A DNA stretch of 64,000 bases from Pseudomonas sp. P5_109. GTDB taxonomy: Bacteria; Pseudomonadota; Gammaproteobacteria; Pseudomonadales; Pseudomonadaceae. Where the stretch lies: contig NZ_CP125380.1 in NCBI RefSeq assembly GCF_034009455.1, forward strand, positions 117,501 to 181,500, given 5' to 3'. Below, piece by piece: positions 32,471-42,055 of this stretch (position 1 is its first letter; each line of letters begins with the position of its first letter). The notes under the pieces were generated by a model, which had not been told where the DNA came from, did not search any database, and was given only the letters and a program-made list of their open reading frames with translations. Made by a program: the position numbers and the translations under genes.

Positions 32471-33400
32471 ATGCAACTCCCGGACATGAACCTGTTGGTC
32501 GCCCTCGACGCCTTGCTCGATGAGGGCAGCGTGGTGGGCGCCGCGCGGCGGATGAACCTGAGCCCGGCGGCCATGAGCCGGACGTTGGCGCGCATCCGCG
32601 AAGCCATTGGCGATCCGATCCTGGTGCGCGCCGGCCGTGGCCTGGTGCCGACCCCCAAGGCGCTGGCGTTGCGCGAACAGGTGCGCAGTGTGGTCGAGCA
32701 GGCCGGGCTGCTGTTTCGTTCGGCCGATACGGTGGAACTGAGTTCTCTGCGGCGGCGGTTCAGCATTCGGGCCAACGACTTCTTTGTCGGCGTTTACGGC
32801 GGCAAGCTGTTCGCCACCCTTGACCGGCAGGCGCCGCACTGCGAGTTGCGTTTCGTCCCGGAAGGCGATGGCGATGATGAGGCATTGCGCGAAGGGCGGA
32901 TCGATCTGAGCGTCAGCAACACCCGGCCATTGACCCCGGAAGTGAAGGTTCAGAACCTGTTTTCCACCCACTTCGTCGGCCTGGTGCGCGAGGATCATCC
33001 GCTGCTGGACGAGGAGATCACGGCAGAGCGCTATGCCGGTTATTCCCATATCAGCATGTCCCGGCGTGGCATTGCCCGTGGTCCGATCGATACCGCGCTG
33101 AATGCCCTGGGGCTGGAGCGGCGAGTGGCGGTGATCGCGCCAAGCTTTCATGCGGCGATGTTTGCCCTGCCCGATTCCGACCTGATTCTGCCGGTGCCGA
33201 AGGAAGCCTTGCTGAGTGTGCGGCGGCTGGGGTTGAAGCTGCGCTCGTTCGACCTGCCGATTCCTTTGCCGACCCTGATGCTGACCCAGGCCTGGCACCC
33301 GCGCTTCGACAAGGACCCAGCGCACCGCTGGCTGCGTGAAACGCTGAAAGCCTGCTGCGAAGAAACGTGGCTGGCCGCACAACCTGAAATTCACCGCTGA
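32471..33400 (+). CDS. LysR-family transcriptional regulator
   Basis: 309 residues. The N-terminal HTH runs over about residues 15-65 (GSVVGAARRMNLSPAAMSRTLARIRE, DPILVRAGRGLVPTPKA), followed by a periplasmic-binding-like effector domain. A GTG three codons earlier (32462) is an alternative start; neither has a strong ribosome site. It lies between the ABC operon and the MFS pump genes, all on the same strand, and could regulate either one. Confidence 0.88.
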   Translation: MQLPDMNLLVALDALLDEGSVVGAARRMNLSPAAMSRTLARIREAIGDPILVRAGRGLVPTPKALALREQVRSVVEQAGLLFRSADTVELSSLRRRFSIRANDFFVGVYGGKLFATLDRQAPHCELRFVPEGDGDDEALREGRIDLSVSNTRPLTPEVKVQNLFSTHFVGLVREDHPLLDEEITAERYAGYSHISMSRRGIARGPIDTALNALGLERRVAVIAPSFHAAMFALPDSDLILPVPKEALLSVRRLGLKLRSFDLPIPLPTLMLTQAWHPRFDKDPAHRWLRETLKACCEETWLAAQPEIHR

Positions 33401-33521
33401 CCTCCCACAGGGTTTTGTATTGTTGCGTCTGGCGCACTTATAACCTGCCAATAAGTTGATTTTCGTCAGGCATAACGCTTCCTAGAATGCTTCGGTATTT
33501 CCACACCGGAGCTTGCAGTAC

Positions 33522-35042
33522 ATGACTTCCCTTACGGCCACCGCACCTGTTGCGGCAGCCGCTCCGCCCGTCTTCGGCCCACGGATCATCATCGGCCTGA
33601 TAGGCGTGCTGCTGGCGGTGCTGGTATCGGGCCTGAACGAGATGGTGACCAAAGTCGCCCTGGCCGACATCCGCGGTGCGTTGGCCATCGGCTACGACGA
33701 AGGCACCTGGCTGGTCGCCTGTTACACCGCGACGTCCGTGGCGGCCATGGCCTTCGCGCCGTGGTGTGCGGTGACGTTCTCGTTGCGGCGTTTCACCCTG
33801 TGCGCCATCGGCCTGTTCACCCTGTTGGGCGTGTTGTGCCCCTTCGCCCCGAATTACGAAAGCCTGTTGTTGCTGCGTACCTTGCAAGGCCTGGCGGGCG
33901 GGGCATTGCCACCCATGCTGATGACCGTAGCCCTGCGGTTTCTGCCGGCCAATGTGAAGTTGTATGGCCTGGCCGGTTATGCCCTGACGGCGACATTCGG
34001 CCCGGGTCTGGGCACGCCATTGGCCGGCTTGTGGACCGAGTATGTCGGCTGGCAGTGGACCTTTTGGCAAATCGTTGCGCCGTGCCTGATTGCCATGGCT
34101 GCGGTGGCGTATGGCTTGCCCCGGGACCCGCTGCGCCTGGAACGCTTCAAGTCTTTCAACTGGCGCGGTGTGCTGCTGGGTTTTCCCGCCATCTGCATGC
34201 TGGTGATCGGCATCCTGCAAGGCAACCGCCTGGATTGGTTCGAATCCAGCCTGATCTGCGGGCTGCTCGGTGGCGGGCTGTTGTTACTGGTGCTGTTTTT
34301 GGCCGGCGAGTGCTCGCAGCCGATACCCTTTTTCAAGATGCAGATGCTCGGCATCCGTAACCTGTCTTTCGCCCTGCTGACCCTGGCGGGCGTGCTGGTG
34401 GTGTTGCAGGCGGTGATCATCATTCCGTCCAGCTACCTGGCGCAGGTCCAGGGTTATCGCCCGGTGCAGACCGCGCCGATCATGCTGCTGGCGGCGCTGC
34501 CGCAATTGATTGCGCTGCCGTTGGTGGCGGCGCTGTGCAACTTTCGCTGGGTCGATTGCCGCTGGGTGTTGGGCATCGGCCTGAGCATGCTGGCGCTGTC
34601 GTGCGTCGGTGGCTCGCAACTGACGTCCGCGTGGATTCGTGACGATTTCTACGTGCTGCAATGGCTGCAGATTTTCGGCCAGCCCATGGCGGTGCTGCCG
34701 CTACTGATGCTGTCCACCGGCAGCATCAACCCGATGCAAGGGCCGTTCGCATCGGCCTGGTTCAACACCGTCAAAGGCCTGTCGGCGGTCATCGCCACCG
34801 GGGTGATCGAAGCGCTGACCACGGCACGCCTGCATTTTCACTCGACCATGCTGGTCGATCGCCTCGGCAACTCGCCTCTGGTCGAGCGCGACAGCGCAAG
34901 CCTTGCTCATCGCCTGCATGAGCAAGCGCTGGTGCTCACTTCCTCTGATCTTTACCTGTGCATGGCGGGCATCGCCGTGACCTTGATCCTGTTGATTTTC
35001 TGGCTGCCGACGCGGATCTATCCGCCGCGCGCACCGACCTGA
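33522..35042 (+). CDS. EmrB-type MFS multidrug transporter (DHA2 family)
   Basis: 506 residues with about 14 membrane helices. Motif C-like GYALTATFGPGLGTPLAG and the conserved TWLVACYTATSVAAM region of the DHA2 group are present. GGAG is 10 bases before the ATG at 33522. Next to it are a membrane-fusion protein and an outer-membrane factor, which makes a full tripartite MFS pump of the EmrAB-OMF type. The substrate cannot be told. Confidence 0.9.
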   Translation: MTSLTATAPVAAAAPPVFGPRIIIGLIGVLLAVLVSGLNEMVTKVALADIRGALAIGYDEGTWLVACYTATSVAAMAFAPWCAVTFSLRRFTLCAIGLFTLLGVLCPFAPNYESLLLLRTLQGLAGGALPPMLMTVALRFLPANVKLYGLAGYALTATFGPGLGTPLAGLWTEYVGWQWTFWQIVAPCLIAMAAVAYGLPRDPLRLERFKSFNWRGVLLGFPAICMLVIGILQGNRLDWFESSLICGLLGGGLLLLVLFLAGECSQPIPFFKMQMLGIRNLSFALLTLAGVLVVLQAVIIIPSSYLAQVQGYRPVQTAPIMLLAALPQLIALPLVAALCNFRWVDCRWVLGIGLSMLALSCVGGSQLTSAWIRDDFYVLQWLQIFGQPMAVLPLLMLSTGSINPMQGPFASAWFNTVKGLSAVIATGVIEALTTARLHFHSTMLVDRLGNSPLVERDSASLAHRLHEQALVLTSSDLYLCMAGIAVTLILLIFWLPTRIYPPRAPT

Positions 35043-35068
35043 ATGCTCCACTGATACAGAAGGTTTTC

Positions 35069-36133
35069 ATGAACACTCAAGCAAAGCAGAAAGTCGTGGT
35101 TGCCGTGGCCGTCGCATTGGCCGTCGGCGTGTTGCTGTACCTGGCGATGCCTGGCCTGTTCGGCAAGCGTACCCAGCAGAACACCAACGATGCTTATGTC
35201 TCGGCGGATTACACCCTGGTCGTGCCGCGGGTCGCCGGGTTTATCCAGCAAGTGCTGGTCGAGGACAGCCAGCAGGTCAAGGCCGGGCAGTTGCTGGCAC
35301 TGATCGATGACCGGGATCTGCGCGCCGCCGCCCAGGCCGCCGACGCCGAAACACTGGTGGCCAGGGCGCAACTGCAAAACGCCCGGGCGACCCTGGAGCG
35401 CCAGGCCTCGGTGATTGCCCAGGCGCAATCCTCGGTGGTCTCGGCCAAGGCGGAAATGGCCTTTGCCGAGCATGAATTGAACCGCTACAACCACCTCGCC
35501 GGAGTGGGCGCCGGCACGGTGCAAAATGCGCAGCAGGCACAAACGCGCATCGACCAGGCCTCTGCGCGGTTGGCCAACGCCACGGCGGTGCTGGCGGCGG
35601 AGCGTAAGCAAGTGGAGATCCTCACGGCCCAGCGCGATGCTGCCGAAGGGGGGCTGAAGCGGGCGCAGGCGAAGCTGGAAATGGCCAGCTACGAGCTGTC
35701 CTATACGCGGATCGTCGCGCCTCAGGACGGCATGGTTGGCGAACGCGCGGTGCGGGTCGGCGCCTACGTCACGCCGGGCAGCAAAATCCTCGCGGTGGTG
35801 CCGCTGGCACAGGCTTACGTGATGGCCAATTTCCAGGAAACCCAACTGACGGATGTGCAGCCGGGGCAGGCTGTGCAAGTGCGCGTTGACAGTCTGGGCG
35901 GTGCGGCACTCAACGGTCGTGTCGAAAGCATTGCACCGGCCACCGGGGTGACGTTCGCCGCGATCAAGCCGGACAACGCCACCGGCAACTTCACCAAGGT
36001 GGTGCAGCGGATACCGGTGAAGATCGTGCTGGATCCGGGGCAATCGCTGGCCGAGCGCTTGCGGGTGGGGATGTCGGTGGAGGCGAGTATTGATACGGCC
36101 ACCGCCAAGGCGAAAGAGGTTGTTCAGCGATGA
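35069..36133 (+). CDS. EmrA/HlyD-type membrane-fusion protein
   Basis: 354 residues. One N-terminal helix (VVVAVAVALAVGVLLYLAM), the family motif TNDAYVSADYTLVVPRVAGFI, a coiled-coil hairpin (about 90-200) and a C-terminal barrel (LAVVPLAQAYVMANFQETQL). The start at 35069 follows AGAAGG; the frame upstream overlaps the MFS gene. Its stop codon overlaps the ATG of the outer-membrane factor (ATGA). Confidence 0.9.
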   Translation: MNTQAKQKVVVAVAVALAVGVLLYLAMPGLFGKRTQQNTNDAYVSADYTLVVPRVAGFIQQVLVEDSQQVKAGQLLALIDDRDLRAAAQAADAETLVARAQLQNARATLERQASVIAQAQSSVVSAKAEMAFAEHELNRYNHLAGVGAGTVQNAQQAQTRIDQASARLANATAVLAAERKQVEILTAQRDAAEGGLKRAQAKLEMASYELSYTRIVAPQDGMVGERAVRVGAYVTPGSKILAVVPLAQAYVMANFQETQLTDVQPGQAVQVRVDSLGGAALNGRVESIAPATGVTFAAIKPDNATGNFTKVVQRIPVKIVLDPGQSLAERLRVGMSVEASIDTATAKAKEVVQR

Positions 36134-37677
36134 AGATTTTCGTTGATCGTGCTGACGCCTTCGCGAGCAAGCCCGCTCCCACAGTTGACCGCATTCCCCT
36201 GTGGGAGCGGGCTTGCTCGCGAAGAGGCCATCAGCCTCGCCTTACTTTATCTGCCTTGCTTGTGCTGAGCCTGTCAGCCTGCACCGTAGGCCCCGATTTC
36301 CCAAAGCCCGAAACCACACAAATCGCCGAATGGGCAAAACCATCAAAGCCAGCCGCCAGCCAGGCCGTCGCCGAATCAATGAACGAGCGTTGGTGGGAAG
36401 TGTTCCACGACCCGAAACTCTCGGCCTTGAGCCAGCGCGCCCTGACCGACAACCTCGACCTGAAGCTGGCCGGCAGCCGCTTGCAGCAAAGTCGTGCGGT
36501 GCGCCAGGTCATCACTGCCGACCGCTACCCCAGCACGGCCGCCAGTGGCGGTTACGGGCGCAATCGCAACAGTGCTGAAGGTCTGAGCGACCCGTCGGGT
36601 CACAATGGCCAATCGGCCTTCAATCTGTGGAACGCCGGCTTTTCCGCGTCCTGGGAGCTGGATTTCTGGGGCCGCGTGCGCCGGGAAACCGAAGCCGCCG
36701 ACGCTAACCTTGAAGTCGCCGAGAACGACCGACGCGGTGTGCTGCTGTCGGTGCTGGCCGAAACCGCGCAGGACTACATTCAGTTGCGCGGGGTGCAGAA
36801 CACCCGGCTCGTCACCGAGCAGAACCTCGATGTCGCCCGCCACAGCCTGAAGCTTTCGCAGCTGCGCCTGGCCGACGGCGTCGCGACGGATCTGGATGTC
36901 GCCGAAGCCGCCGCGCAGGTGGCGGCCATCGAATCGCGCCTGCCCGCGCTGGAGCAGCGCCAGTGGCAACTGATCAACGCCCTGAGTCTGTTGATGGGAG
37001 AACCGCCCCAGGCATTGGCCGCAGAGTTATCCACAGACGCACCGGTGCCACAAACGCCGCGACAGGTTGCCATTGGCTTGCCTTCGCAACTGGCTGAACG
37101 GCGGCCGGACATTCGCCAGGCCGAAGCACGGCTGCATGCCGCCACGGCCAGCATTGGCGTGGCCAAGGGCGATTTCTATCCGCGCATCACCTTGTCGGGG
37201 AGCATCGGTTCCCAGGCCATGCAACTGAGCGATTTCGGCTCCTGGGGCTCGCGTTCGTTCGGCATCGGCCCGCAGTTCAGCTTGCCGTTGTTCGACGGTG
37301 GCCGCTTGCGCGGAGTGTTGAACCTGCGTGAGGCGCAACAACAGGAAGCCGCTATCGCCTATCAGCAAACCGTGCTGCGCGCCTGGCATGAAATCGATGA
37401 CCAGTTGAGTGCCTACAACGCCAGCCAGTTGCGCCGCGACAGCCTGGCCGAAGCGGTGCGCCAGAACCGCATTGCGCTGGACACCGCGCAACAGCAGTAC
37501 GTCGAGGGCGTGGTGGATTTCGTCAACGTACTCACCGTGCAAGGGGCGTTGCTGGCCACGCAGGAACAGTGGGTCGAGAGTTCGACCGGCGTGTCTCTGG
37601 CGGCCGTCGGGTTGTACAAGGCGCTGGGTGGCGGATGGCAGTCAGTGTATCCCGTGGCGCAGACGGCGCAGCGCTGA
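36130..37677 (+). CDS. OprM/NodT-type outer-membrane efflux lipoprotein, N-terminus encoded by a REPIN
   Basis: 515 residues with two OEP domains. The lipoprotein signal LSALLVLSLSAC puts the lipidated Cys at residue 51, whereas the usual position is near 17-25. The extra N-terminal part (about residues 10-32) is translated from a REPIN that lies between the ATGA overlap and the true signal region. Reading stays in frame through the REPIN, and no good start codon lies after it: only TTG and GTG codons inside the hydrophobic core. Either the long n-region (ending RRGHQPR) is tolerated or the protein is poorly exported. The gene completes the MFS/HlyD/OMF pump. Confidence 0.85.
   Translation: MKIFVDRADAFASKPAPTVDRIPLWERACSRRGHQPRLTLSALLVLSLSACTVGPDFPKPETTQIAEWAKPSKPAASQAVAESMNERWWEVFHDPKLSALSQRALTDNLDLKLAGSRLQQSRAVRQVITADRYPSTAASGGYGRNRNSAEGLSDPSGHNGQSAFNLWNAGFSASWELDFWGRVRRETEAADANLEVAENDRRGVLLSVLAETAQDYIQLRGVQNTRLVTEQNLDVARHSLKLSQLRLADGVATDLDVAEAAAQVAAIESRLPALEQRQWQLINALSLLMGEPPQALAAELSTDAPVPQTPRQVAIGLPSQLAERRPDIRQAEARLHAATASIGVAKGDFYPRITLSGSIGSQAMQLSDFGSWGSRSFGIGPQFSLPLFDGGRLRGVLNLREAQQQEAAIAYQQTVLRAWHEIDDQLSAYNASQLRRDSLAEAVRQNRIALDTAQQQYVEGVVDFVNVLTVQGALLATQEQWVESSTGVSLAAVGLYKALGGGWQSVYPVAQTAQR
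36159..36224. repeat. REPIN inside the 5' end of the outer-membrane factor gene
   Basis: Near-perfect inverted pair: CTTCGCGAGCAAGCCCGCTC on the left and GAGCGGGCTTGCTCGCGAAG on the right, with CCCACAG/CTGTGGG extensions. It starts 26 bases after the start codon of the gene. Confidence 0.93.
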
Positions 37678-37794
37678 CGGTGCGGACGCCGGCTATCGCT
37701 CCATTATCGGGTCAGCATCGACGTTGCTCGGCTTGAAGGGCTAAAGTGATGCGTAATCAATCTGGCTCTTCACTCAACGTCACAAGGGGAGGCA

Positions 37795-39378
37795 ATGGAG
37801 GCGCGCAGAGAAACGCCGATGGGCGACACTCAGGGACCGCACGCCAATCCTGGTTTCGCCAGGGGCGCGCAACCGTTGATCCGTTGGGCGAGAGAGCATT
37901 GGCTGGTGCCGATTCTGGTATTGGCCGCGCTGGTGCGCTTTTACGATCTGACCGCGGCCGCGATTTGGGGCGACGAGGGTTCCAGCCTGCTACTGGCCCG
38001 TTACTCAGTACCTGACATCTGGATGCACGCCGCCTACGACGTGCATCCACCGCTGTATTTCATGCTGTTGCACGGCTGGATCGCGATGTTTGGCGACGGC
38101 ATATTGTCGATCCGCTGCCTCAGTGCCCTGCCGGGGATTGCCTCGGTCGGGCTCGGCGTATGGCTGGTCGATCGGCTCGCCACACGCCGAGCCGCAATAT
38201 TGGCCGGCGTCCTGTTGGCCCTGCTGCCCACGGCGGTGCGCTACAGCCAGGAAGTACGCATGTATTCGTTACTGGGACTGTGGTTGCTGGGGGCAACCAT
38301 CGCGCTGGTGTACTGGATCCGCAAGCCACAGCGCCGGCGCTATCTGGTGATCTATGTCGTGCTGATGAGCGCGGCGTTTTACACGCATTACTTCACTGCC
38401 CTGTGCGTGCTCTGCTATTGGTTGTACCTGGGGATCATCCGTGTGCAGCCGGGTCATCGTCTGCGGCACATCCAGCGGGGTGACTGGTGGCTGGCCAACA
38501 TGGCTATCGTGGCGCTGTATCTGCCGTGGTTACCGGGGTTCGTCGACCTGTTACGGCACCTGGACCAACTCAAGGCCAATGGCGATGTCGGCTGGGAATT
38601 GCCCGTCAGCCTGGACTCCTTGCCGTCGATGGTCTGGTCGTTGCTGACCCAGGACGACGGAGAAACCCTGCCTCCCCTGGTGTTTATTGCCTTGCCGGTG
38701 ACCTTGCCGGTGTTGGCATGGGTGGCGCTGGCACGGGATCGAAGCGTGTTCCGCGGCAGTGCGTTGCTCGCGGTCTACACCTTTGTCCCGATGCTGCTGG
38801 TGTTTGCGGTGTCGTTTTTTTCGCCGATATTCATCGAGCGCTACCTCACCGCGTATGCGCTTGGCCTGCCGTTGTTGGCGGCATTGGCGATCGACCGCCT
38901 GTACAACGGCTCGCGGGTGCTGGCCCTGACGGTGCTGGTGCTGTTCGTTGGTGTGGAACTGGTGGGCCTGAAAAACAACGCGACGGTGGATGTCCATGAT
39001 CAGGTCAACGTCCTTGTGGAAGACGTCAATCTGCATTTTCAGCCCGGTGACCGGATCGTCACCAGCGACATGCTCTGGTACTTGAGTTACGTCTACTACA
39101 ACCGCACCAATACCCAGCCGCTGCTGTACACCCCGCCACGGGCCGATGGCACTTCGAGCCGGCCGAACGACTATGGTTTCGGTACCTTGACGACGCCAGA
39201 CACTTATCTGGATCACTTGAGCGATTTGCCCAAGGGCACGGGGCGAATCTGGCTGATTGGCACCGCCGACGTACCTGACGAGTTCGCACCGTTGCCGGTG
39301 CAATGGCATATCGCACGTCAGATGAAGGCCGGTGGTGTTGCCGCGAGGTTGTACCTGTCCGGCAATACCGGGCCATGA
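37795..39378 (+). CDS. Membrane glycosyltransferase, GT39/ArnT-like
   Basis: 527 residues with about 11 membrane helices. The first periplasmic loop carries the acidic motif WGDEGSS, which is the usual catalytic position of the PMT/ArnT/AglB-like GT-C fold. DVHPPLYFMLLHGW is another conserved patch. A soluble C-terminal tail of about 120 residues follows. It likely moves a sugar from a polyprenyl carrier to a lipid or surface polymer; the substrate is unknown. AGGGGAGG stands just before the ATG. It is not obviously linked to its neighbours. Confidence 0.85.
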   Translation: MEARRETPMGDTQGPHANPGFARGAQPLIRWAREHWLVPILVLAALVRFYDLTAAAIWGDEGSSLLLARYSVPDIWMHAAYDVHPPLYFMLLHGWIAMFGDGILSIRCLSALPGIASVGLGVWLVDRLATRRAAILAGVLLALLPTAVRYSQEVRMYSLLGLWLLGATIALVYWIRKPQRRRYLVIYVVLMSAAFYTHYFTALCVLCYWLYLGIIRVQPGHRLRHIQRGDWWLANMAIVALYLPWLPGFVDLLRHLDQLKANGDVGWELPVSLDSLPSMVWSLLTQDDGETLPPLVFIALPVTLPVLAWVALARDRSVFRGSALLAVYTFVPMLLVFAVSFFSPIFIERYLTAYALGLPLLAALAIDRLYNGSRVLALTVLVLFVGVELVGLKNNATVDVHDQVNVLVEDVNLHFQPGDRIVTSDMLWYLSYVYYNRTNTQPLLYTPPRADGTSSRPNDYGFGTLTTPDTYLDHLSDLPKGTGRIWLIGTADVPDEFAPLPVQWHIARQMKAGGVAARLYLSGNTGP

Positions 39379-39396
39379 GTGGCGTCATCGCAGTGT

Positions 39397-40155
39397 TCAA
39401 GGTTTCGACGACAAGTCCGCCATGCCCTTGAGCAACTCGATCGGTAGCGGAAAGACGATGGTCGAGCTCTTGTCGCCGGCAATCGAACTCAGGGTCTGCA
39501 TGTAGCGCAGCTGCATGGCCCCCGGTTGGCGGCCAAGCATTTCGGCGGCCTGCATGAGTTTTTCCGAGGCCTGCAATTCACCCTCGGCGTGGATCACCTT
39601 GGCTCGCCGTTCCCGTTCGGCTTCGGCCTGCTTGGCGATGGCGCGGATCATCGATTCGTTGAGGTCCACGTGCTTGATCTCGACGTTGGCGACCTTGATG
39701 CCCCAGGCGTCGGTCTGGGCGTCGAGCACTTGCTGGATGTCCAGATTCAACCGTTCGCGTTCGGCCAGCAATTCGTCCAGTTCGTGTTTACCCAGCACCG
39801 CCCGCAACGTGGTTTGCGCCAATTGGCTGGTGGCGGCCAGGAAGTCCTCGACCTGAATGATGGCCTTCTGCGGATCGAGCACGCGGAAATACAGCACCGC
39901 GTTGACCTTCACCGACACGTTGTCGCGGGTGATCACGTCTTGCGGCGGCACGTCCAGCACCACGGTGCGCAAATCGACCCTGACCATTTGCTGGACCACC
40001 GGAATCAGCAGGATCAGGCCGGGTCCCTTGACCTGCCAGAAGCGCCCGAGTTGGAACACCACCCCGCGCTCGTACTCGCGCAGGATGCGAAACGTCGCCC
40101 CCGCCAGTGCGATCAGCAACAGCAGGAGCGCGACAAGACCCAATTGCAAACCCAT
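39397..40155 (-). CDS. Slipin/stomatin-family SPFH protein
   Basis: 252 residues. An N-terminal membrane helix ([18 protein letters not shown]) is followed by the SPFH domain ([14 protein letters not shown]... to VEIKHVDLN) and a helical region rich in A, E and R. Such proteins form membrane-associated rings or scaffolds and are typically paired with NfeD. The NfeD gene lies directly upstream, two bases away. Confidence 0.94.
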   Translation of the reverse strand: MGLQLGLVALLLLLIALAGATFRILREYERGVVFQLGRFWQVKGPGLILLIPVVQQMVRVDLRTVVLDVPPQDVITRDNVSVKVNAVLYFRVLDPQKAIIQVEDFLAATSQLAQTTLRAVLGKHELDELLAERERLNLDIQQVLDAQTDAWGIKVANVEIKHVDLNESMIRAIAKQAEAERERRAKVIHAEGELQASEKLMQAAEMLGRQPGAMQLRYMQTLSSIAGDKSSTIVFPLPIELLKGMADLSSKP

Positions 40156-40157
40156 GA

Positions 40158-40691
40158 CTATTCTCCGCCCGGCACCGCGTCAGTCGCGGCCACTTGCAGC
40201 AGCAAACCCTTGCGCCCCACCACCCGCACCTGTTGCCCGGGTTGCAGCGGTGTCGCGCTGAGCACTTGCCATTGTTCTCCTTGCAGATGCACCCAGCCGC
40301 CATAGGCGTTGCCGGCCTGCAATGACGTCACCGCTGTCACGCTGCCGAGCAGCCCGGCATCACCACTGACAGTGTGGCGCGGTCGGGTTTTCAGGGCGTG
40401 AATCACCAGGTAGATCAGCAACAGCGCGCTGACCAGTCCCAGGCCGATCATCAGCGGCACGGGCACTTCGGTATTGGACAGGATCACCGCACCGATCACG
40501 AACATCACGATGCCGCCCAGGCCGATCACGCCGTAATTGGGCAGCGCCGCCTCGGCGATCAGGAACGCGATGCCGAAGGTGATCAGCCAGATTCCGACGG
40601 GGTTGGGCATCAGCACCACGACCGTGTCGGCGGCGCAGGCCGATCCGCTCAACGCCAACAGCAACGCAACTGCACAGCAACGCGTGTTCAC
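40158..40691 (-). CDS. NfeD-family membrane protein (short form)
   Basis: 177 residues. A signal-like N-terminus ([16 protein letters not shown]) is followed by three to four helices and a C-terminal OB-fold (about 115-175: [17 protein letters not shown]...[12 protein letters not shown]). It lacks the ClpP-like serine protease domain of full-length NfeD. It is transcribed with the slipin gene. The role is presumably in membrane organisation; details are unknown. Confidence 0.9.
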   Translation of the reverse strand: MNTRCCAVALLLALSGSACAADTVVVLMPNPVGIWLITFGIAFLIAEAALPNYGVIGLGGIVMFVIGAVILSNTEVPVPLMIGLGLVSALLLIYLVIHALKTRPRHTVSGDAGLLGSVTAVTSLQAGNAYGGWVHLQGEQWQVLSATPLQPGQQVRVVGRKGLLLQVAATDAVPGGE

Positions 40692-40890
40692 TTGACCCTC
40701 CGGGAGAGTCTTGAGGTGGCTCTGTAGACAGTTTAGTTGACACGCGAGCTGTATGAATTTTGCTCAATTGTCGACGACGTCCGATGGGCGGATTTCCCGC
40801 CGGAACCCGTCGGCGGGCCTAGACTTTCACTACGCAAGCAAAGCGTTAACCATCGTCCGCCAGCGGTCATGGCGGACACCGAGGTGCATC

Positions 40891-41352
40891 ATGCGTATGG
40901 CAAGAACTGTGCAGCGAAGCCTGGAAAAGGCCCAATGCAACTACGACGTCGTCAGCCACCCACACTCGGCCAGCAGCCTTGAAACGGCGCGGGTCGCAGG
41001 TATTCCTGCCGAAAGGGTGGCCAAATCGGTGATCCTCGACGATCACCATGGCCATTACCTGATGGCCGTGCTGCCCGCCAGCCGTCACCTTGACCTGAGT
41101 AAAGTGCGCAGCAGCGGTGAGTGGCAGGTTTCCCGCGAAAGCAATCTGGCGCACCTGTTCGATGATTGCGAACGCGGTGCCGTACCGGCGCTGGGCGAGT
41201 CCTATGGGTTGGAGGTGGTCATCGATCCGCTGCTGACCCGGCAAAAAGACATCTATCTGGAGGCCGGCAACCACGTCAACCTGGTGCGCATGGACATGCC
41301 CGAGTTCCTGAAAATGGTGCCGCATGCGGAGGTGCGGGAGTTGAGTCATTGA
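40891..41352 (+). CDS. YbaK/EbsC-family aminoacyl-tRNA deacylase
   Basis: 153 residues of the YbaK/ProX fold, with the conserved substrate-site lysine in AERVAKSVILDD and GxxxP features in GAVPALGESYGLEVVID. These proteins hydrolyse mischarged aminoacyl-tRNAs such as Cys- or Ala-tRNA(Pro). The start at 40891 has GAGGTG upstream; the open frame back to 40753 has no support. It is a single gene, followed by a REPIN. Confidence 0.88.
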   Translation: MRMARTVQRSLEKAQCNYDVVSHPHSASSLETARVAGIPAERVAKSVILDDHHGHYLMAVLPASRHLDLSKVRSSGEWQVSRESNLAHLFDDCERGAVPALGESYGLEVVIDPLLTRQKDIYLEAGNHVNLVRMDMPEFLKMVPHAEVRELSH

Positions 41353-41376
41353 GTTTTGCACTGTCCATGCTGCCGT

Positions 41377-41440
41377 CTTCGCGAGCAAGCCCGCTCCCAC
41401 AGGGACTGCGATTGACCTGTAGGAGCGGGCTTGCCCGCGA
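41377..41440. repeat. REPIN after the YbaK gene
   Basis: Left arm CTTCGCGAGCAAGCCCGCTC with CCACAGG; right arm CCTGTAGGAGCGGGCTTGCC. The right outer end has CGCGATGA in place of TCGCGAAG, so the two REPs are of slightly different subtypes. Confidence 0.88.
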
Positions 41441-41482
41441 TGACCGCGCAGCGGTCTCTTAATCGGTTTACAGGAGTTAGAC

Positions 41483-41728
41483 ATGGAAAACCCAACCCAC
41501 AACCTTCCATCCCTGTTCAAACAACTCGGCCTGCCGGACGACGCCGAAAGCATCGATAAATTCATCGCCACCCATTCACCGCTAAAGCCGGAGCTGCAAC
41601 TGGCCGATGCGTTTTTCTGGAGCAAGTGTCAGGCGGACTTCCTGCGGGACGAGATTCTCGAGGACGCGGATTGGGCGGAAGTGGTGGATCAGCTGGATGT
41701 GATGTTGAGGAAGGGGCGGGGGGTGTAA
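41483..41728 (+). CDS. DUF2789-family protein
   Basis: 81 residues. The N-terminal PTHNLPSLFKQLGLPD, the central FIATHSPL and ADAFFWSKCQADFLRDEI are typical of DUF2789. It is a small cytoplasmic protein of unknown function. AGGAG lies 8-9 bases before the ATG. A REPIN separates it from the gene upstream. Confidence 0.9.
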   Translation: MENPTHNLPSLFKQLGLPDDAESIDKFIATHSPLKPELQLADAFFWSKCQADFLRDEILEDADWAEVVDQLDVMLRKGRGV

Positions 41729-41781
41729 AAACTGATAGGCGGTGATCCACAGCGGTTGCTCTGATCAAAACAATTGACCAG

Positions 41782-41809
41782 AATTAAGACCTTATTTGAG
41801 GTCTTAATT
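41782..41809. promoter_or_regulatory. Large perfect inverted repeat touching the antitoxin start codon
   Basis: Arms AATTAAGACCT and AGGTCTTAATT (11 bp, perfect) around TATTTG. The right arm contains the AGG of the ribosome site and ends one base before the ATG. It can act as an operator for the antitoxin in DNA, or as an RNA hairpin that hides the ribosome site. Confidence 0.75.
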
Positions 41810-42055
41810 ATGCAAAGTGTTTTGGCTGATATGGCTGTCAGCGTGTCTGAACTAAAGAAAAATCCCTCTGCCGTTTTGAATGGCGCCCATGGAGGGCCCG
41901 TCGCAGTGCTCAATCACAATCGCGTCATGGGCTACATGGTTCCTGCCGATGTGTTCGAAGCCATGATGGAGCGCCTTGATGATCTGGAGTTGGCGGAAAT
42001 CGTGCGTTCTCGTCGTCATGAAACGCCGATCCCGGTAACCCTGGATGACATATAA
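41810..42055 (+). CDS. Antitoxin, Phd/YefM (StbD-like) family
   Basis: 81 residues. The N-terminal DNA-binding part is MAVSVSELKKNPSAVL (typical of Phd/YefM). The dimer region is GPVAVLNHNRVMGYMVPADVFEAMMERLDD, followed by an acidic tail that would wrap the toxin. The ATG at 41810 is used because the longer frame starts before the inverted repeat. It overlaps the toxin gene by 11 bases. Confidence 0.93.
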   Translation: MQSVLADMAVSVSELKKNPSAVLNGAHGGPVAVLNHNRVMGYMVPADVFEAMMERLDDLELAEIVRSRRHETPIPVTLDDI

